The notes: generated from the letters alone by a model not told the origin. A DNA stretch of 64,000 nucleotides from Candidula unifasciata (GCA_905116865.2 CAJHNH020000224.1:2460910-2524909); one strand, 5' to 3'. Positions 10,561-44,514 are shown, counted from the stretch's first letter. Program-made: numbers and translations.

Positions 10561-10844
10561 TTTAGGACAACTAGTGTTTTAATTAATTAACATGGGGGTG
10601 AAAAAAAACAGCCTTTCCCAAGGGTAAAAGACACTTGTGCCCAGCAGACAGCTACCACCAGACTTGAAGACTGCTAGGGACACAAGAAATCTGGCGAACC
10701 TGTGTGCAGCTGCAGTGGTCAGTTGTTATATCTGAGCGAATTCTGAGTATGAGCCTCGAGCATCTAGAGACTTATCTGGCAGGCAGTGATATTAGTCAAT
10801 TCTGATAATTTCTAGAAGGTTTTGGTTTTATTGTCATAAAACAA

Positions 10845-10940
10845 CTGTCTTCTTCTTCACTTCCTTTTTTAAATCGCTTCAGGTTCGAGGGAGATATAAG
10901 GCACTGATTCCTGCCCTTCTGGTTGCCTTGACCATAGGCA
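10845..10940 (-). mobile_element. LINE-2-like 3' end fragment
   Basis: Inverted 3' end starting CTTCTTCTTCACTTCC, similar to 23755-23945. Confidence 0.5.
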
Positions 10941-11118
10941 TATTGTACTATAGTAGAGTTTCTGTATGTTATTTTTCCATATGGTTCTTGGTGTGCCTAA
11001 AGCTCTATGTTTCTCTTTTGGCATCTACTTTGTATGGTATAGCACAAAGCGCCATAAGGAAAGGGAGGGGGGGGGGAAGGAAGAACCCATTTTTTTTGGC
11101 TGTCATTGTATGTAGTTT

Positions 11119-11346
11119 GTCGGCATCTGTGGCTTATACATTGCGAATGGGCTTCACAATACTGGGTTTGATCCCAGCTGCGGGCCTTGTGTTGGTTTTG
11201 ACAGTGGTATCGAGAAGCTGACCGTCCAGATGGCAATGGAAAACTACTGGACATAAATTTGCCTAGAAAAACCACAATAGCCAAAAATGTTGAGGTTGGT
11301 TCTGCAATGTCTTGTAAAGGATATGCAACTAACTTTTGTTTGTTTT
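11119..11346 (+). mobile_element. SINE-1 copy with 13-bp target duplication
   Basis: tRNA-derived head with B box GGTTTGATCCC, the SINE-1 body, and 3' end GGATATGCAACTAAC. Perfect 13-bp direct repeats TTGTATGTAGTTT flank it at 11106-11118 and 11347-11359. Confidence 0.93.
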
Positions 11347-11504
11347 TTGTATGTAGTTTTCAGTCAAAGTTCCATGCCAACCCTTTCTCTTATGACTCCA
11401 TTCTTAGTTTTTATCTCTTCTGGTGACTCCCTGCAGCCTTTCTGAATCTCATTTCCATAACCATTATGTAAAGTAAGTTAAAAAAAAAAATAAAAGGAAA
11501 AGGA

Positions 11505-11730
11505 AAAGGACCCTTTCTAACGCCTTCAGGCATATGGGGCTAAACCTATATTTTATAGACCAATCAGCACTTGGTGGGTGATTTGATCAGCATCCTGCCA
11601 GCCATCTTTACTTACCAGGACTGTACCTGATACCCACTCAGTGCCGGGTGGACCTGATACCCACTCAAGTGCCGGGTGGACCCAAAAGTCATAATCCATT
11701 TTTGTTTAAAAAAAAAAAAAAAAAAAGTAC
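11505..11730 (-). mobile_element. SINE-6 fragment with 3' hairpin domain
   Basis: The reverse complement carries AGGTTTAGCCCCATATGCC then CTGAAGGCGT, shared with 35688 and 43890. An A-rich run follows at 11707. Confidence 0.55.
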
Positions 11731-11789
11731 GGCTTCGTCAGGACCCAAATCCATGACAACCATTATGTACAATCACTTAATAATTCTGA

Positions 11790-11945
11790 ATTACCCGGTT
11801 CAATTCCAGCTGCAGGTAATTTGGCTGCAGATAACTTTTTGTATGTTGATTTCAACAATGGTATGGAGCTGAATACTCTGTCCTTTTACAAGGCAATGAC
11901 GGACTAGTGAACATAAAATTGCTTAGTGAAACCACAAGTGTGTGT
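11790..11945 (+). mobile_element. SINE-1 fragment
   Basis: Starts near the B box (GGTTCAATTCCAGCTGCAGG) and ends with GAAACCACAAG. Confidence 0.65.
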
Positions 11946-11978
11946 ATGTATGTATGTATGTGTATATATATATATATA

Positions 11979-12034
<56 letters not shown>

Positions 12035-12035
12035 A
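11946..12035. repeat. (TG/TA)n microsatellite
   Basis: TATG repeats passing into a long TA run. Confidence 0.95.
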
Positions 12036-12445
12036 TCATCATCAGGTGCTTTGCCGACTGGCGTGGGCGATCATGCCTCTCCATAATCTGCGATCTCCTG
12101 CAGCACGTATCAGTTTGTGTGCCAACACACCTCCATGCCATGCAACAAGACTGTCAAGCATCTTCTCTCATTGTCTTCCTCTATCTCTCCTTCCACATAT
12201 CTTTCCAGTGGTCACAACATGTTCTATTTTCCTTCTTCTCATAACATGGCCGAAAAATGATGAACTGTCTCCCTCTGATGTCTGTGATAAGTTGTCTTTG
12301 GGCTCCCGCCTCTTTCAAAACCTCTTGGTTGCTCTTTTTGGCTGTCCAAGGTATTCTAAGCATTCTTCTGTAAAACCGCATCTCTGAGGCCTCCAGAAAT
12401 TGTTTGGCCTGCCTACCGATTGTCCAGGATTCACAGCCATATGTT
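12036..12445 (-). mobile_element. LINE-3 reverse transcriptase C-terminal fragment
   Basis: The reverse complement encodes [18 protein letters not shown], then a QEVLKEAG block, and later HGMEV and the GDRRLWRG-like end, with stops and frameshifts between. It is flanked by TA microsatellites on both sides. Related pieces lie at 1-260, 24205-24375 and 46380-47056. Confidence 0.8.
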
Positions 12446-12732
<287 letters not shown>

Positions 12733-12779
12733 AAAGGTTAAATCGAAAGAATTGCCTTTACTGCACTGGTTATTTTAAA

Positions 12780-12905
12780 ATCCCATATGGCTCAATCTCT
12801 CTACGCAGAACGGCAAGCTGCCTGCCGAGAGCATCACATAGAGCACTAACTGTAGCTCTAGCAATGATTCCCAGGGATTTCCTTAAAAACTGCACTTGTG
12901 AACAG
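12780..12905 (+). repeat. Dispersed repeat shared with 18005-18125
   Basis: Both contain CATATG, CTCTxTxCGCAGAAxGGCAA and CATCxCAxAGxGCA blocks in the same order. Family unknown. Confidence 0.45.
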
Positions 12906-12999
12906 ACCAATGCATCTGTGACACAAACCTACAACCCTCAGAGCGCGAGGCTATTGACTTGACCACTTTGCTGCGGAGATCCCCAATTAGATATAAAAT

Positions 13000-13045
13000 G
13001 CTGGCTCTGCAATGTCTGGTAAAGCATATGCAACTAAATTTATAA
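13000..13045 (+). mobile_element. SINE-1 3'-end fragment
   Basis: GGCTCTGCAATGTCTGGTAA then GCATATGCAACTAAA matches the last 45 bases of SINE-1. Confidence 0.65.
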
Positions 13046-14265
13046 TAACATGGCTGTTTTCAGCTTATTTCTAAACATGGAGACCTGATCAAAACAAACA
13101 AGTTTCATGAAGTTAAATAAGAAGTATAGAAATAATGACACATTTATTAACAAGAAGAGGTGGTAAGCAGACATGCTTCTTTGCAAAATATAATAGGCCA
13201 TCAAATTAAAAACCCAGTGAAGAAGAACTACAATAAAAACAAATTATATGATATTATGCAGTCTTAATACAAGAACAGTTTAAATAATTTAAATACACAA
13301 TTTTTCAAAAATTCAAATACTGGACTTGACTGTAAACATAACCACGTGACTGCTATGACATATTAAGTCTTCACCATTCAAAATGAAACAAAGACCTCGA
13401 CTTTGCGTTTACAGTGCAACAATTTGGTAGTTTAACAGTTTGAGACAAACAGTAAATTCACAGTTAAGTAGTTACAGTTAAGCAATCTAAGTTCACTTTG
13501 TCAAAGACAAGCAAACTATACTTACAGCTGTTCTGGCCTCAAGCTGCTGAAAGGAACATAATTCTGACCAAACATGACCCTGGAAACACATGTTAAGACC
13601 ACAAAACAACTGCCTAGCCATTTTTCTAACAACTTTCAGACACAAGATTATGCTCTAGTTTACATCACATTTCATACATGGAAAAATGGTGCAGTCAACA
13701 GGTTAAACATATTATGACTAGCTGATTGTAAGCCATTTGGAGTGAATATTCCCCCCACTATCACAAAAATGACAAGATGGATACTAAAATTTCATTAGAA
13801 TAGTACAGACAAATTGTATTAGGATTAAAAGTTGTCAAGACAAGATAATTTAACATGATAAAAAGTTATTCGACAACATAATACTGTCTAAAGTTTTCAG
13901 TGTATGTAGGCAACCAACTGTCAGTCCCTAGGGACCATGAAGTCGTGCCATTGGTTTTAGGAACAGCATAAAGTCCACTACAGGAGTGGAAGTCTGTGCC
14001 ACACAATCCACATAAAAACAACGATACTCTATTATACTGAGGCTGGTTTTCTGAATTCTCTCCACAGATAGCTGTGCTTTGCATCTTGCAAACTGTGACA
14101 GTTTGCCTTCATAGGAGTCAGTCTGCAGCTGATCTATTCAAAGTGACAGTTTCATTTCAGGTTGCAGCTGCATATGTCGTGAAAGCATAGCCTTGGCTTT
14201 CCTGCAGACATTTTCCCTGTTTGTGTGTAGGACTTCATAAAAAACAAAAAGTTATGACATAAGGA
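13046..14265. other. AT-rich region without recognised gene
   Basis: A 72-codon minus-strand frame at 14084-13866 ends in a natural-looking LPTYTENFRQYYVVE before a stop, but it resembles no family I know and an in-frame stop lies just upstream of its ATG. No splice or promoter evidence was found. Confidence 0.4.
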
Positions 14266-14490
14266 GACCAGCCATGTGCACCTGTGGAAAGGTGCCCCAG
14301 GCAGCAGAGCATGTACTCCAAGACTGCACCGAATTTGACACATTAAGGCAAACTTGTTGGCTAAAAAGAACAACAGTGGAACGTAAACTCTATGGACCAC
14401 TGAATGAACTACCAACGACAGTGAAATTTATACGTGGGACAAAATTGCTGATTTAGACAACTTATTTCAGGCAAAGGAAAGAAGAAGAAG
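14266..14490 (+). mobile_element. LINE-4 C-terminal fragment with GAA tail
   Basis: Encodes a zinc-knuckle-like MCTCGKVPQAAEHVLQDC, a signature at the ORF2 end of jockey/I-type LINEs that carry RNase H, then a stop and an AAAGAAGAAGAAGG tail. A related piece lies at 29126-29470. Confidence 0.75.
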
Positions 14491-14629
14491 GAGACCAGCT
14501 CTTTAGTAACTACAGAGATCAGAATTACCCTGCTGTGCCATACATTTGTCATATATGGCTCACAATGCATTCCTCCATTCTGTTCAGTCTTATTCTGATT
14601 CACTGATAAAATCCAGACGAGCACCTTTT

Positions 14630-15060
14630 GCCTCTCTCATCAATCATAAACCACTTCTGCCGTTAAGCATCGCGAGGACTGCAATTGAGTGCACGCTGGC
14701 TACTGTCAAGCCGTGAAGGTGTAACATGTCTTTAATGCTGTCGATCCATATTTTGTGGCTGTCCTCTCAATCTTGTTGCCGGTCTTTTGAGATGTAGTTT
14801 AGCTGTCTACAATCTGTTTCTCTGCACCTATAGTTATATTTAGATGTCTCAATAATGGTGACAACTGATCTTTATGCTGCGTTCACTGCATGCTGAGCTT
14901 AACTGGTTAATGTGATCTTGCAATCTATCTTCTTCGCTATAGAACAAGCACTGGTCATCAGCAAATAGTAGTTTGTTTTATGTGGGTCAGTCGATTACTT
15001 TATCTGATCTGTGTACTTCCTCGTGATTATAATGCCCAATATTGTTTGTATCAGAATGTG
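14630..15060 (-). mobile_element. Degenerate LINE reverse transcriptase fragment
   Basis: The reverse complement shows remnants of the LLFADDQ catalytic block (frame-disrupted) and, nearer 14760, a RGQPQNMDRQH-like trace of RGRPRKLWID. It is the same reverse-transcriptase type as the intact copy at 57568-58676. Confidence 0.6.
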
Positions 15061-15099
15061 TAACCACTGTATGTAGCCACAGAAATAATTAAGGGCTTT

Positions 15100-15320
15100 A
15101 TTAATGTCATACCCTAGATGACGTCACAGATTAGTCCAACATTTAAGAGGGTGGTAGGTAAGACTGGGTTTCCCAGCCTTTCTGATGCTTTTAATGACCC
15201 CAAAACATCTAGAACTGCCCTAACCCACCTACCTCCCACGAGAGAGTGCAGCCTAGGTCCCACGACTGCATGCAGCCTATCTACCACCCCCTGAAATATT
15301 AGACTGTCCTGTAGAATTTC
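15100..15320. mobile_element. Dispersed repeat related to 62040-62170
   Basis: The block ACGACCCCAxAACATCTAGA-like, followed by ACTGxCCCTAACCC, is shared with the interior of the TIR element at 61929-62262. The ends are not clear here. Confidence 0.5.
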
Positions 15321-16119
15321 CCTTTCTGGGGTAGGATATTAATAAAGCACCAATAATTTCTCTATAGACCACTTTATTGTGTCCCCAAAACTGTATGTAA
15401 GAGAATAGAATTCTAAAATGAAGCAACGGTTTCTCTTTATTTCTGTGTCAGTTATGTTTTTTATTGTTATATTTCTGCATACACTGCAGTTAGTTTTGGC
15501 AAAACATATATCTTTCAGACAATCTTTTGTATAAACAATACTGTAAATGACTTACAAACAACATCATAACTGCCCACAAAGATATTGCATGCATGATAAT
15601 TTTCAAGAGTAAAAAGTTTCCTTGCAAATGCATTTCTGATCGATTCTATTGGTTAACCACCCTGAGATTAAAACAAGTTACCATTTGGTTGGCAAACTAA
15701 CAAGGTAAGTCCCAAACATACTGTCAAAACTCTAAAGAAGTTAAAATCAGAGCACTTATAACAGCTACACCAGCCCGCTGTGACCTGCAACACTGCATGG
15801 TGAGGACCACAGATGCGTCTGCAGAAGATGGACTTTATATATATATCCCTAATAAAAAAAATAAAAAAAAGAAGAATGTTGCCCCCATCTAAAACGAAGT
15901 GGAAATAACTCTTACTGAAATGCAGTTTAATTTGACATGTGTTTCAGAAGAAAAGGAATATTATGAAATACACACAATATATTCAAATACACAAAGGATA
16001 TTTAAAAGTTTCTGACTTGTGAGTGGTTATCATCTGTGGCAGAATGTAATACTGCATACAAGGCATCACGAAATTAGGTTTATGTACATAAGCCATTTTC
16101 TCAACTTGTATATGATGTG
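15321..16119. other. AT-rich stretch without recognised feature
   Basis: Only short A-runs and a TATATA stretch near 15835 are visible. Confidence 0.45.
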
Positions 16120-16205
16120 TCAGCACACAAACTGATACATGCTGCAGGAAATCGCAGATTGTAGAGAGGCATGATCGCCCATGTCAAGGCACCTGATGAT
16201 GATGA
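16120..16205 (+). mobile_element. LINE-3 3'-terminal fragment
   Basis: Reads HKLIHAAGNRRL-like in one frame and ends in a GATGATGATGATATGA tail, matching the 1-260 and 12036 copies. Confidence 0.65.
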
Positions 16206-16529
16206 TATGATATGAAATGCACTAAAATAAATGAAAGCAACCTTCCACACCCTATCTTGTTTTACCCGACAAAAGTGGGAACAAGGAGATTAAATCCGTC
16301 TTTTGTAAGAAATCAGGGAACACACAAATATTGCAGCAACCATCAATTCCAAAAAATTAACTATTGGGGATAGTAAAGAAATAATTACCATTTTCACATA
16401 TGACAAAAGAAAATAATTCTCAAATGATTATGCATTTATCATTATTATGCTAACGTCAACCAATATCCAACTGTATAGAACCCAGGCAGAACAATTACCA
16501 AAATAGAACAACACATCTGACTTGATTAA

Positions 16530-16945
16530 TAGTGATCACGTAACATTATACAAATGTGGTGAACCAATTAAATCTGTTTGTTTTTATCTCGTTTTGAAAA
16601 ATGTGATCACATTGTGTAGATAAATAACATTCTAAAAACATCATTAACCAGTTAAATTATAGAAACGTAAACTGGTTAGTTTATACACTGTTACTCAGTA
16701 AATTTATATAAACACTGTTAACCAATAAATCTCTTAATTTTATCTCATTTTTTAAACTTTTAATTAAATGTGTTCACATAACGTAGAATAGTAGATACAT
16801 GAAATTATACAAATACTGTAAACCGATTCAAGGTGTTATTCTGTCTTGTTTGTGATCACCCATTGTAGAAAAAAAATACTACACAAATGTTAACTGGTTG
16901 GTTGAATATGTTGATTTTATCTCGTTTTAAAATGTGAGTTAGATA
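16530..16945 (+). repeat. Degenerate tandem repeat, about 110-120-bp unit
   Basis: Recurrent blocks: AACCxxTTAAATCT, TTTTATCTCxTTTT and ATGTGxTCACxT, about three to four copies. Confidence 0.5.
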
Positions 16946-16997
16946 AATTTGCCAACAAATAAACTACAGACAATTTACAAGAATCAAAATTATTAAA

Positions 16998-17110
16998 TCT
17001 GTCGCTACTGTCTCTGAGTGAATTACGTAAGACTGTAAAGTTCATACTAGAGACAACAATGCAGATATAGATAATCTATTTCAAGCGAACAGAAGAAGAA
17101 GAAAAAGAAG
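16998..17110 (+). mobile_element. LINE-4 3'-end fragment
   Basis: Shares AAATTTATAC-type and GACAACAATGCAGATxTAGA blocks with 14425-14490 and ends in (GAA)n. Confidence 0.55.
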
Positions 17111-17214
17111 CAGAAGAAGAAAGAAGAAGCTACTGTTTCATTATAAATTATATTTGCTGGCGTTACAAGCTACAGATAAACTACATTGAATAAACAGTGT
17201 CTGTGACAACAATC

Positions 17215-17400
17215 TCTTCTCTACCATTCTGAGCCTGTGAGATTCGTTGCTGCAGCTATCACCAGCCTCCAATCATCTCTGTGACTGGCCATCTCTTTCC
17301 AGCTGATGACTCCAAGTGGCTGGAGGTCTGCATGTATATTATCTCTCCACAATTGTCTTTGTCTACCTTATGGTCTACTCCGATTCAACTCTTTTGTGTC
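17215..17400 (-). mobile_element. LINE-2 C-terminal fragment
   Basis: The reverse complement matches the LINE-2 region around NIQTDLQ, TNWKERA and VISAA, heavily diverged. Confidence 0.6.
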
Positions 17401-17820
17401 AACAATGCTAACAATAAAATCTTTTCTCCTTTTTTTTCACATAAGTGAATAAATAATTATGCAAGTATTATATTAGCACAATGAACTAATTATAATGTAT
17501 GTAACATAGTATAAAATCTGTTACCTACATACAAGACATCTATAAATATAAAGACTGCGTATTTTATCCTAATGCATACACACATATAACATATGCTTTA
17601 TTTCTTGCACTACCATTAGAAACTAAATTTCACAAATATTTTTCAGTAAACATCAAAATAAAGAGCACTATAAAGTCACAAGCTACACAAAATATTCACT
17701 ACAAAATTACATAAAATAATTACAATAAACCCAAGAAATTGAACATAAATAGGGGTGTTTGAGAAGAGAAAACAACTTCACAGCACTGGGTTTCTTTTTT
17801 TCTACATTTACTGTTAAAAG
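17401..17820. other. AT-rich stretch without recognised feature
   Basis: Includes TTTATT (AATAAA on the minus strand) near 17588; nothing else notable. Confidence 0.4.
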
Positions 17821-18004
17821 GGCATGCAAGACATTGTATTGTGGTTTACAACTAATCTGTCAAACCCGTGCCTTTCAGCACAACACACCCAGTATCGGCA
17901 AAAGCTAGTTATTTGCCTTACACCACATACTTGTCAGGGTAGGGTGGGTATATTCAATTTACCTCAAAAATGGGCCCCCCAGAATCCACATGGGGGATGC
18001 ATTG

Positions 18005-18382
18005 GATACGATCCCATATGACTGGATCTCTTTGTGTAGAATGGCAATTCATCTACAGGCAGCATCTCACAGGGCATTCAACTGCAGCTTCAACAATAAA
18101 ACACCTACATTTGGGAAATGAAGGTGGAGTTTGGAATCAGATCCATCACTTTTCAGAGGCCCTATTCTAGAGGGGGGAAAGAATTGCCCCACTGTCTCAC
18201 TAACAAGCATATTGTGAAAGGCAACTAATTATGGATTGTTCCTCCAAAGTCAGAGTGCAGCTACCTGAACGACTAAGAACCAACAGTGTTGCACACAAGT
18301 ATACCAGATCTGTAAAATGGAAATGCACGAAAAAAGTCTGAAGGAAAATTTTACAGCCAGTCAAAGCGAAGAAGAAGGAACA
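18005..18382 (+). mobile_element. Dispersed repeat followed by diverged SINE-2 copy
   Basis: 18005-18125 matches 12780-12905. 18126-18382 carries SINE-2 landmarks (GTCAGAGTGCAGCTACCTGA, AACCAACAGTGTTGCACACA) and ends GCGAAGAAGAAGG. Confidence 0.6.
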
Positions 18383-18389
18383 CCTGCAT

Positions 18390-19130
18390 CTGGGAAAGGA
18401 AGGTGGAGTTGTGAAGTTTGAAGAAATTTAATCCACAATTTTTAGAAAATAGCAATACAGACACTTTACTAAACTTCTAGTAGTCCGTAAGAAAAAAACT
18501 TGAAAGGTGCAATAACCGATCGCAAAATTAGACAAACGCCATGAAGAGAAAGTAAAAGTTCAAAATATATTATGAGAAATCGCACAAGGTTTGCATTTCA
18601 GAAACACATAAAATCAAAATTTTGTTTTGTGATGTCTGTTGAAAAAAAAAGGGATCAATGCAATAACAACAGCCATTATTTTAAGTACCAATGTGGGGAA
18701 AAAGCAACAACAAAAATTATTTATTAACATCAGCAACATTTGAAACAATTACGTTCTACAATTTCTGATGCAATTTCACTACAATTTCTTAAGTAAATAT
18801 TTACATCCTTTTAGAATCAATGAATCACTTGCCAAAAATAAACATCTCCAGGCAAACATGAGAAAAATGTCTTTATCACATGCACCCCCGTGTCTGATCA
18901 AATCATTTGCAGTTTCTCAAGATGTGGTACTTAATCTTATTGTAACAAATTAAAGACAGCAGACTGCAGAATCAAGCACTAGATAAGGTAAACCAATACT
19001 TTTCTGACTTTATCAAAACATATATATTCTCCAATACACCATTTCTAACAATTAAAACACAGATCTTGGCTGAAAAACTCAATATTGCCAACTCTTTCAG
19101 TACCAGGCAATTACTGATTATTATGATATA
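18390..19130. other. AT-rich stretch without recognised feature
   Basis: Contains TTTATT at 18720-18725, a possible minus-strand AATAAA signal for GALE, but it is 1.8 kb past the stop and unsupported otherwise. Confidence 0.35.
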
Positions 19131-19255
19131 ATGAACTCCACATCATATTCGGTGCCACATTCCACCAATGAACTCCACTATATTTCATACCATATTCCAC
19201 CAATGAACTCCACACTATATTTCATGCCATATTCCACCAATGAACTCCACACCAT
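19130..19255 (+). repeat. Minisatellite, about 37-bp unit, 3 copies
   Basis: Unit contains CACCAATGAACTCCACACTA and TATTTCATGCCATATTC. Confidence 0.9.
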
Positions 19256-19354
19256 TCTGATAATAATTCCTAGGAAACAATTTCTGATTACACACAGTGT
19301 ACTTTGGCTAACTTTTACTGTCTAGTTTTTGTGAAATGTTCATCCCTTCTACTA

Positions 19355-19445
19355 GTGGCTACTTAATCTCAGCCAGTTCTACAATTTTCAGTGGCTACTT
19401 AATCTCAGCCAGTTCTACAATTTTCAGTGGCTATTTAATCTCAGC
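19355..19445 (+). repeat. Short tandem repeat, 36-bp unit, 2.5 copies
   Basis: Unit AGTGGCTACTTAATCTCAGC then CAGTTCTACAATTTTC. Confidence 0.85.
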
Positions 19446-19556
19446 AAACTAGTGAACATAAAATTTGCCACAAAAAAAAACACCACAACAGCAAAAAAAA
19501 AAATGCTGTGGTTGGTTCTGCAATATCATGTAAAGGATACGCAACTAACTTTGTTT
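19443..19556 (+). mobile_element. SINE-1 3' fragment
   Basis: Starts AACTAGTGAACATAAAATTT and ends GGATACGCAACTAACTT. Confidence 0.75.
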
Positions 19557-20544
19557 TAGAAATTAATCTCAGCCAGCTCTGCATTTTTACAATTTTACAT
19601 CACCGAGACTTAAAGGCTATTTCTCAAAAGTACATAAACTCTGAGATGGACACTGTTAAAGTAACAATCTGGTGCTGAAAGAGTGAAATATTTGCTATGT
19701 GGGTATTAAACAGTTGACCTGAATTTGAAACATTATCTCTGATCAAGTTTACTTTGAAACATCTTGAAAACGTCCTTTTCCTCAAGCTAATGCAGTAAAT
19801 CTGGGTCATGACTGTTTCTCATTTGAAATAAATTCGCTTCAGACTAACTTAAAAAATAAAATAAAATTTCATTGCAGAAGTAATTTGAGGATATACTGGA
19901 ATGGAATACATATTTTAATTAATCTGGACTTGACCAATAGTCACTTTAAGTGAGTCTGATACAACTGGTGGCTTTTTGATAGACACCTTAAATGAAATTC
20001 GGCATACAAAAATGAATTTCCATTTCTGTGACTGAATGAACTTGATCGTGCCCAAGGCTTCTATATAAAGCAAGTAACTGGTGCCAAAAAAAAACACCTC
20101 TGACTAGATGGACTAGTTCCTGCTATGCTGACAGTGGACCTAAATGTCTATAGTACAATGATCAATCAGTTTGTCTCCTCTTGGCTGCGACTTAAAGGTT
20201 TACTGTACCATCATGAGATTAACGAATCCCAATGTGTAATGCCCACTTGTTCTTTGTTCTCTCAAGAAAGTTGCAGCGAAAGCATTGCCAAACAAACTTA
20301 ACTGATTTCCAATGAACACATTATACCTACCTATAGTTTGAACTATATGACATGGGATCTAAAAATGAACTGGAGGATGCAGAGGGTGAATTCAGATTCC
20401 AACACTATGATTGAAGTAAACATTTACTATTCACATATTATTATACCCATAATCTTATTAAACATGAACAACTATCTTTTGCATGCAGGCAACAATTATT
20501 GTGCAGTAAACATTCCTCCAGAAGCCCAGTATAAACAAACTAGA
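19557..20544 (-). other. Probable GALE 3' UTR and downstream flank
   Basis: Non-repetitive sequence directly after the GALE stop. TTTAAT at 19914-19919 reads ATTAAA on the minus strand and is the nearest poly(A)-signal-like hexamer noticed; its use is unproven. Confidence 0.35.
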
Positions 20545-41851
<21,307 letters not shown>

Positions 41852-42077
41852 TCATGTCAACTGGTATAGCCGGCATCATACACTACCCATTATTTTGTTA
41901 CTTTGGCAAATGTAAATGTGTTTAAAAAAAAAAAAAGGGGGGGGGGGCATAATTGTAATTTTAAACTGCACACCATGGCAGTTACTTGCATTTCTACATA
42001 ACTAAATTCAGCATGTGATAAGTAAAGTAAAAGGGCAGGACTTTGTACGCCACTGGCACATCAGGCATGCCTTACTG

Positions 42078-42351
42078 CAGGGCTATTCAACTAGCCCAGT
42101 AAGTGGCCCTTGGATTACTGCATGTTGTACTGTATTAAGGATCTTTCTTCTCCGTCTTCTTTGTTCATCCGAAGATGTAACTATGTTGTGTCCGTTTACA
42201 CATCGGCCAACGCATCCAACTTCTGTGGGCATTTTTTGGAACGGGTTAGCCTTCCCCGGGATCTTTCTACTCTGGTGCTCCGGCTTCTGGCCCGTGAACA
42301 TTCCCACTTGCAAAATTGTGGCCCCTGAGTCAACTTAGTTCAATAGCGCTG
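42078..42351. mobile_element. hAT-like MITE, 274 bp
   Basis: Terminal inverted repeats CAGGGCTATTCAACT and AGTTCAATAGCGCTG (13 of 15 complementary). Flanking 8-mers CCTTACTG (42070-42077) and CCTTAATG (42352-42359) match at 7 of 8, as expected of hAT elements. No transposase. Confidence 0.85.
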
Positions 42352-42359
42352 CCTTAATG

Positions 42360-42745
42360 TCATATTTGAATAGACCAAATGGCACACTGGGTAATGTGGC
42401 CAGCACCCACACTACTGCCTTTACTACCATTACCTGGTTCAAATTTTATGCTAAGTCGATCTGAGAGCTAGTGTTTCTATTTTTTAATTGGAATTGGAGT
42501 GCAACCTTCCAATTTTCCCAACAGTCTATAGGATGCCTCGCAGCATGTACACATTTTGATTCAATAGAAACACAAGCTGGCCCTTGTTAACAAATTTGTA
42601 TGTTGTTTAATCCATTTTCCATTTTGTGTTTTAAGCGCAAACACTTTTCCTAACATTCTATACTTTGGCTAGGACTTTTCTGTCCCAGTGTCATACTGTG
42701 CCAGGGCCTGAGTTAGACTTGATGGGGTCTAAGCTATCCCTCTTG
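42360..42745. other. Upstream flank of GALE without recognised gene
   Basis: Possible SINE-5 remnant at 42375-42500 (CCTGGTTCAAATTTTATGC); otherwise nothing. No promoter motif could be assigned. Confidence 0.35.
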
Positions 42746-42749
42746 TTGG

Positions 42750-42850
42750 CCTTCTCTTCCCAGCTGGTGACACCAAGTGTTTGCAGGTTTGTCTGCATAT
42801 TAACTCTCCATCGTCTTCTTGGTCTGCCTCGAGGTCTACGACCATTCAGC
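42750..42850 (-). mobile_element. LINE-2 C-terminal fragment
   Basis: Reverse complement of CGTAGACCTCGAGGCAGACC-type sequence encoding CRPRGRPRR and VNMQTNL; ends at CAGCTGGG. Confidence 0.7.
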
Positions 42851-43510
42851 GTACAGTTTTTATCTTTTCCTAATCAGGATAATTTCCATACAAATTGTTA
42901 TTTATCTTTAAACAAAATAAAACACCCGAAGATGGTATACAATCAATAGTGAAGGCAAGTATTACTAGAAAAATACACTGGCATTAAAAAAAAAGGCTTC
43001 CACGATCAAAGTATTGTATTTCAGAACCAGTGTTGTCATCACATGTTTTTAACATAGCTTTTCTCAGATGATCAACTCTCAACCTATCAACATGCTACTG
43101 GTGTCATCAAAAATCTATCTGCATTGTGAGTAATTGGAAACTCATGTTTTTATTCCTTCTTCTCTGTTCTGGCTGAATGGCATTGTAATCATATTTGGCC
43201 ACAGCCTTCTGTACTGCCAGTCATTTCTTATGCATGCTCTTATGTGTCATTTTTACGCCCACTTTCCCTGTTATTTTATTACTTTGACAGCTATTGTAAT
43301 TGAGTTTATTTTAAGGAAGGGCGTAGTTTTAACTACATGTCAGATATCACAGGGCGTAACTACTTTTATTATAAAACGCAACTGAGCAGACGTGGAGTGC
43401 AACCACTTAATTTCCATAACATTATACAGTGCCCAAAAAACAAAATACGAATATGCATGCTGTCAATCTTTTCAGGATACAGGTGCATTACATACCACAA
43501 CTAATGTATT
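42851..43510. other. AT-rich stretch without recognised feature
   Basis: An 83-codon frame at 43134 is hydrophobic and unrecognised. Confidence 0.4.
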
Positions 43511-43529
43511 TACCAATATTAATAAAGCG

Positions 43530-43680
43530 CGTGGGGTGGGGGTGGTGTTTTGAGCCTGAGGACCTAATTCAGGCTGCATGGCTAGTGCGGTGGCCACTGA
43601 GAGAACTCCACTACCATGCGAAGGATTTAACTCCGTGCCTCTCGCATGTGAGCCCATAATCTAGCTGTTTGGTCAGCCAC
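43530..43680 (-). mobile_element. Possible tRNA-derived SINE
   Basis: Reverse complement AGTGGCTGACCAAACAGC, then GGAGTTAAATCCTTCGC has A/B-box-like spacing. A single copy was seen, so the call is tentative. Confidence 0.35.
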
Positions 43681-43889
43681 TAACTAGTCAAGGACAACAG
43701 GTGTACAATATTATTGTTGTTTAAAGATTGTCCTGGGAATGAAATGCCAACACTGAACAGCAGGGTAGCACTCAGTGCAGCCCTTACAGGTGCCCTAATT
43801 ATAACCTACAAACATGGAGGCAGTCCTCCCCAAGGCAGATAAAAACCGCACTGATAGGAAAAATTAGACGTAGATACAATTCAAAGGGC

Positions 43890-44350
43890 CCTTTTCCACG
43901 CCTCCAGGCATATGCAGCATATAGGGCTAGACTAGGGGTCGCAAACTCCTTAGCCTAAAGCGCCCAAAAACAGCAGCAGGACGAGTAAAATTTTTATACA
44001 GCTAAATCTCTTTTCAGGAACCTGTCAAAAAACGTTTTTTTAAAGTCGAAACCGATTTATGGCTTACTGGCTGAGCCATACTCAGGTCACTATAGAGCCG
44101 CATGTGGCTCGCAAGCCACGATCTGCTGACCACTGGGCTAGACCTATATTTTATAGACCAAACTGGCACTTTGTGGGCGATATGGTCATCATCATGACGA
44201 TTACCTTTCCTTCCCAGGCCTGCACCTCGCACCCACACAAGGCTAGGTTAACTTGGAAGCCAGGGTAATTTTTGAAAGAAAAAAAGGTCAGGCTCCAAAC
44301 CCACAACCTTCCGATTCAGAGGTGTCTAGCTGCTACACCACAGCGACTAC
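43890..44350 (-). mobile_element. SINE-6 copy, tRNA-derived
   Basis: Reverse complement begins GTCGCTGTGGTGTAGCAGCT with GGTTGTGGGTTTGGAGCC near the B-box position, and ends with the ATATGCCTGGAGGCGTGGAA hairpin domain. The interior has an unrelated insert around 43960-44140. Confidence 0.6.
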
Positions 44351-44514
44351 CAGATACTCTGCACTTTTTTGGATATGCTAAGAGAAATATTTGGCTACAA
44401 CTGGCAGGACATGCCCTCCAAGTTGTAGGTTGAAGTGTGGGCCCGACACCCCCACCTTCGTACAACTTCGTCTCCTCACGAAACAAATCTAAGCCTGGAT
44501 TTCAGATGGTATGC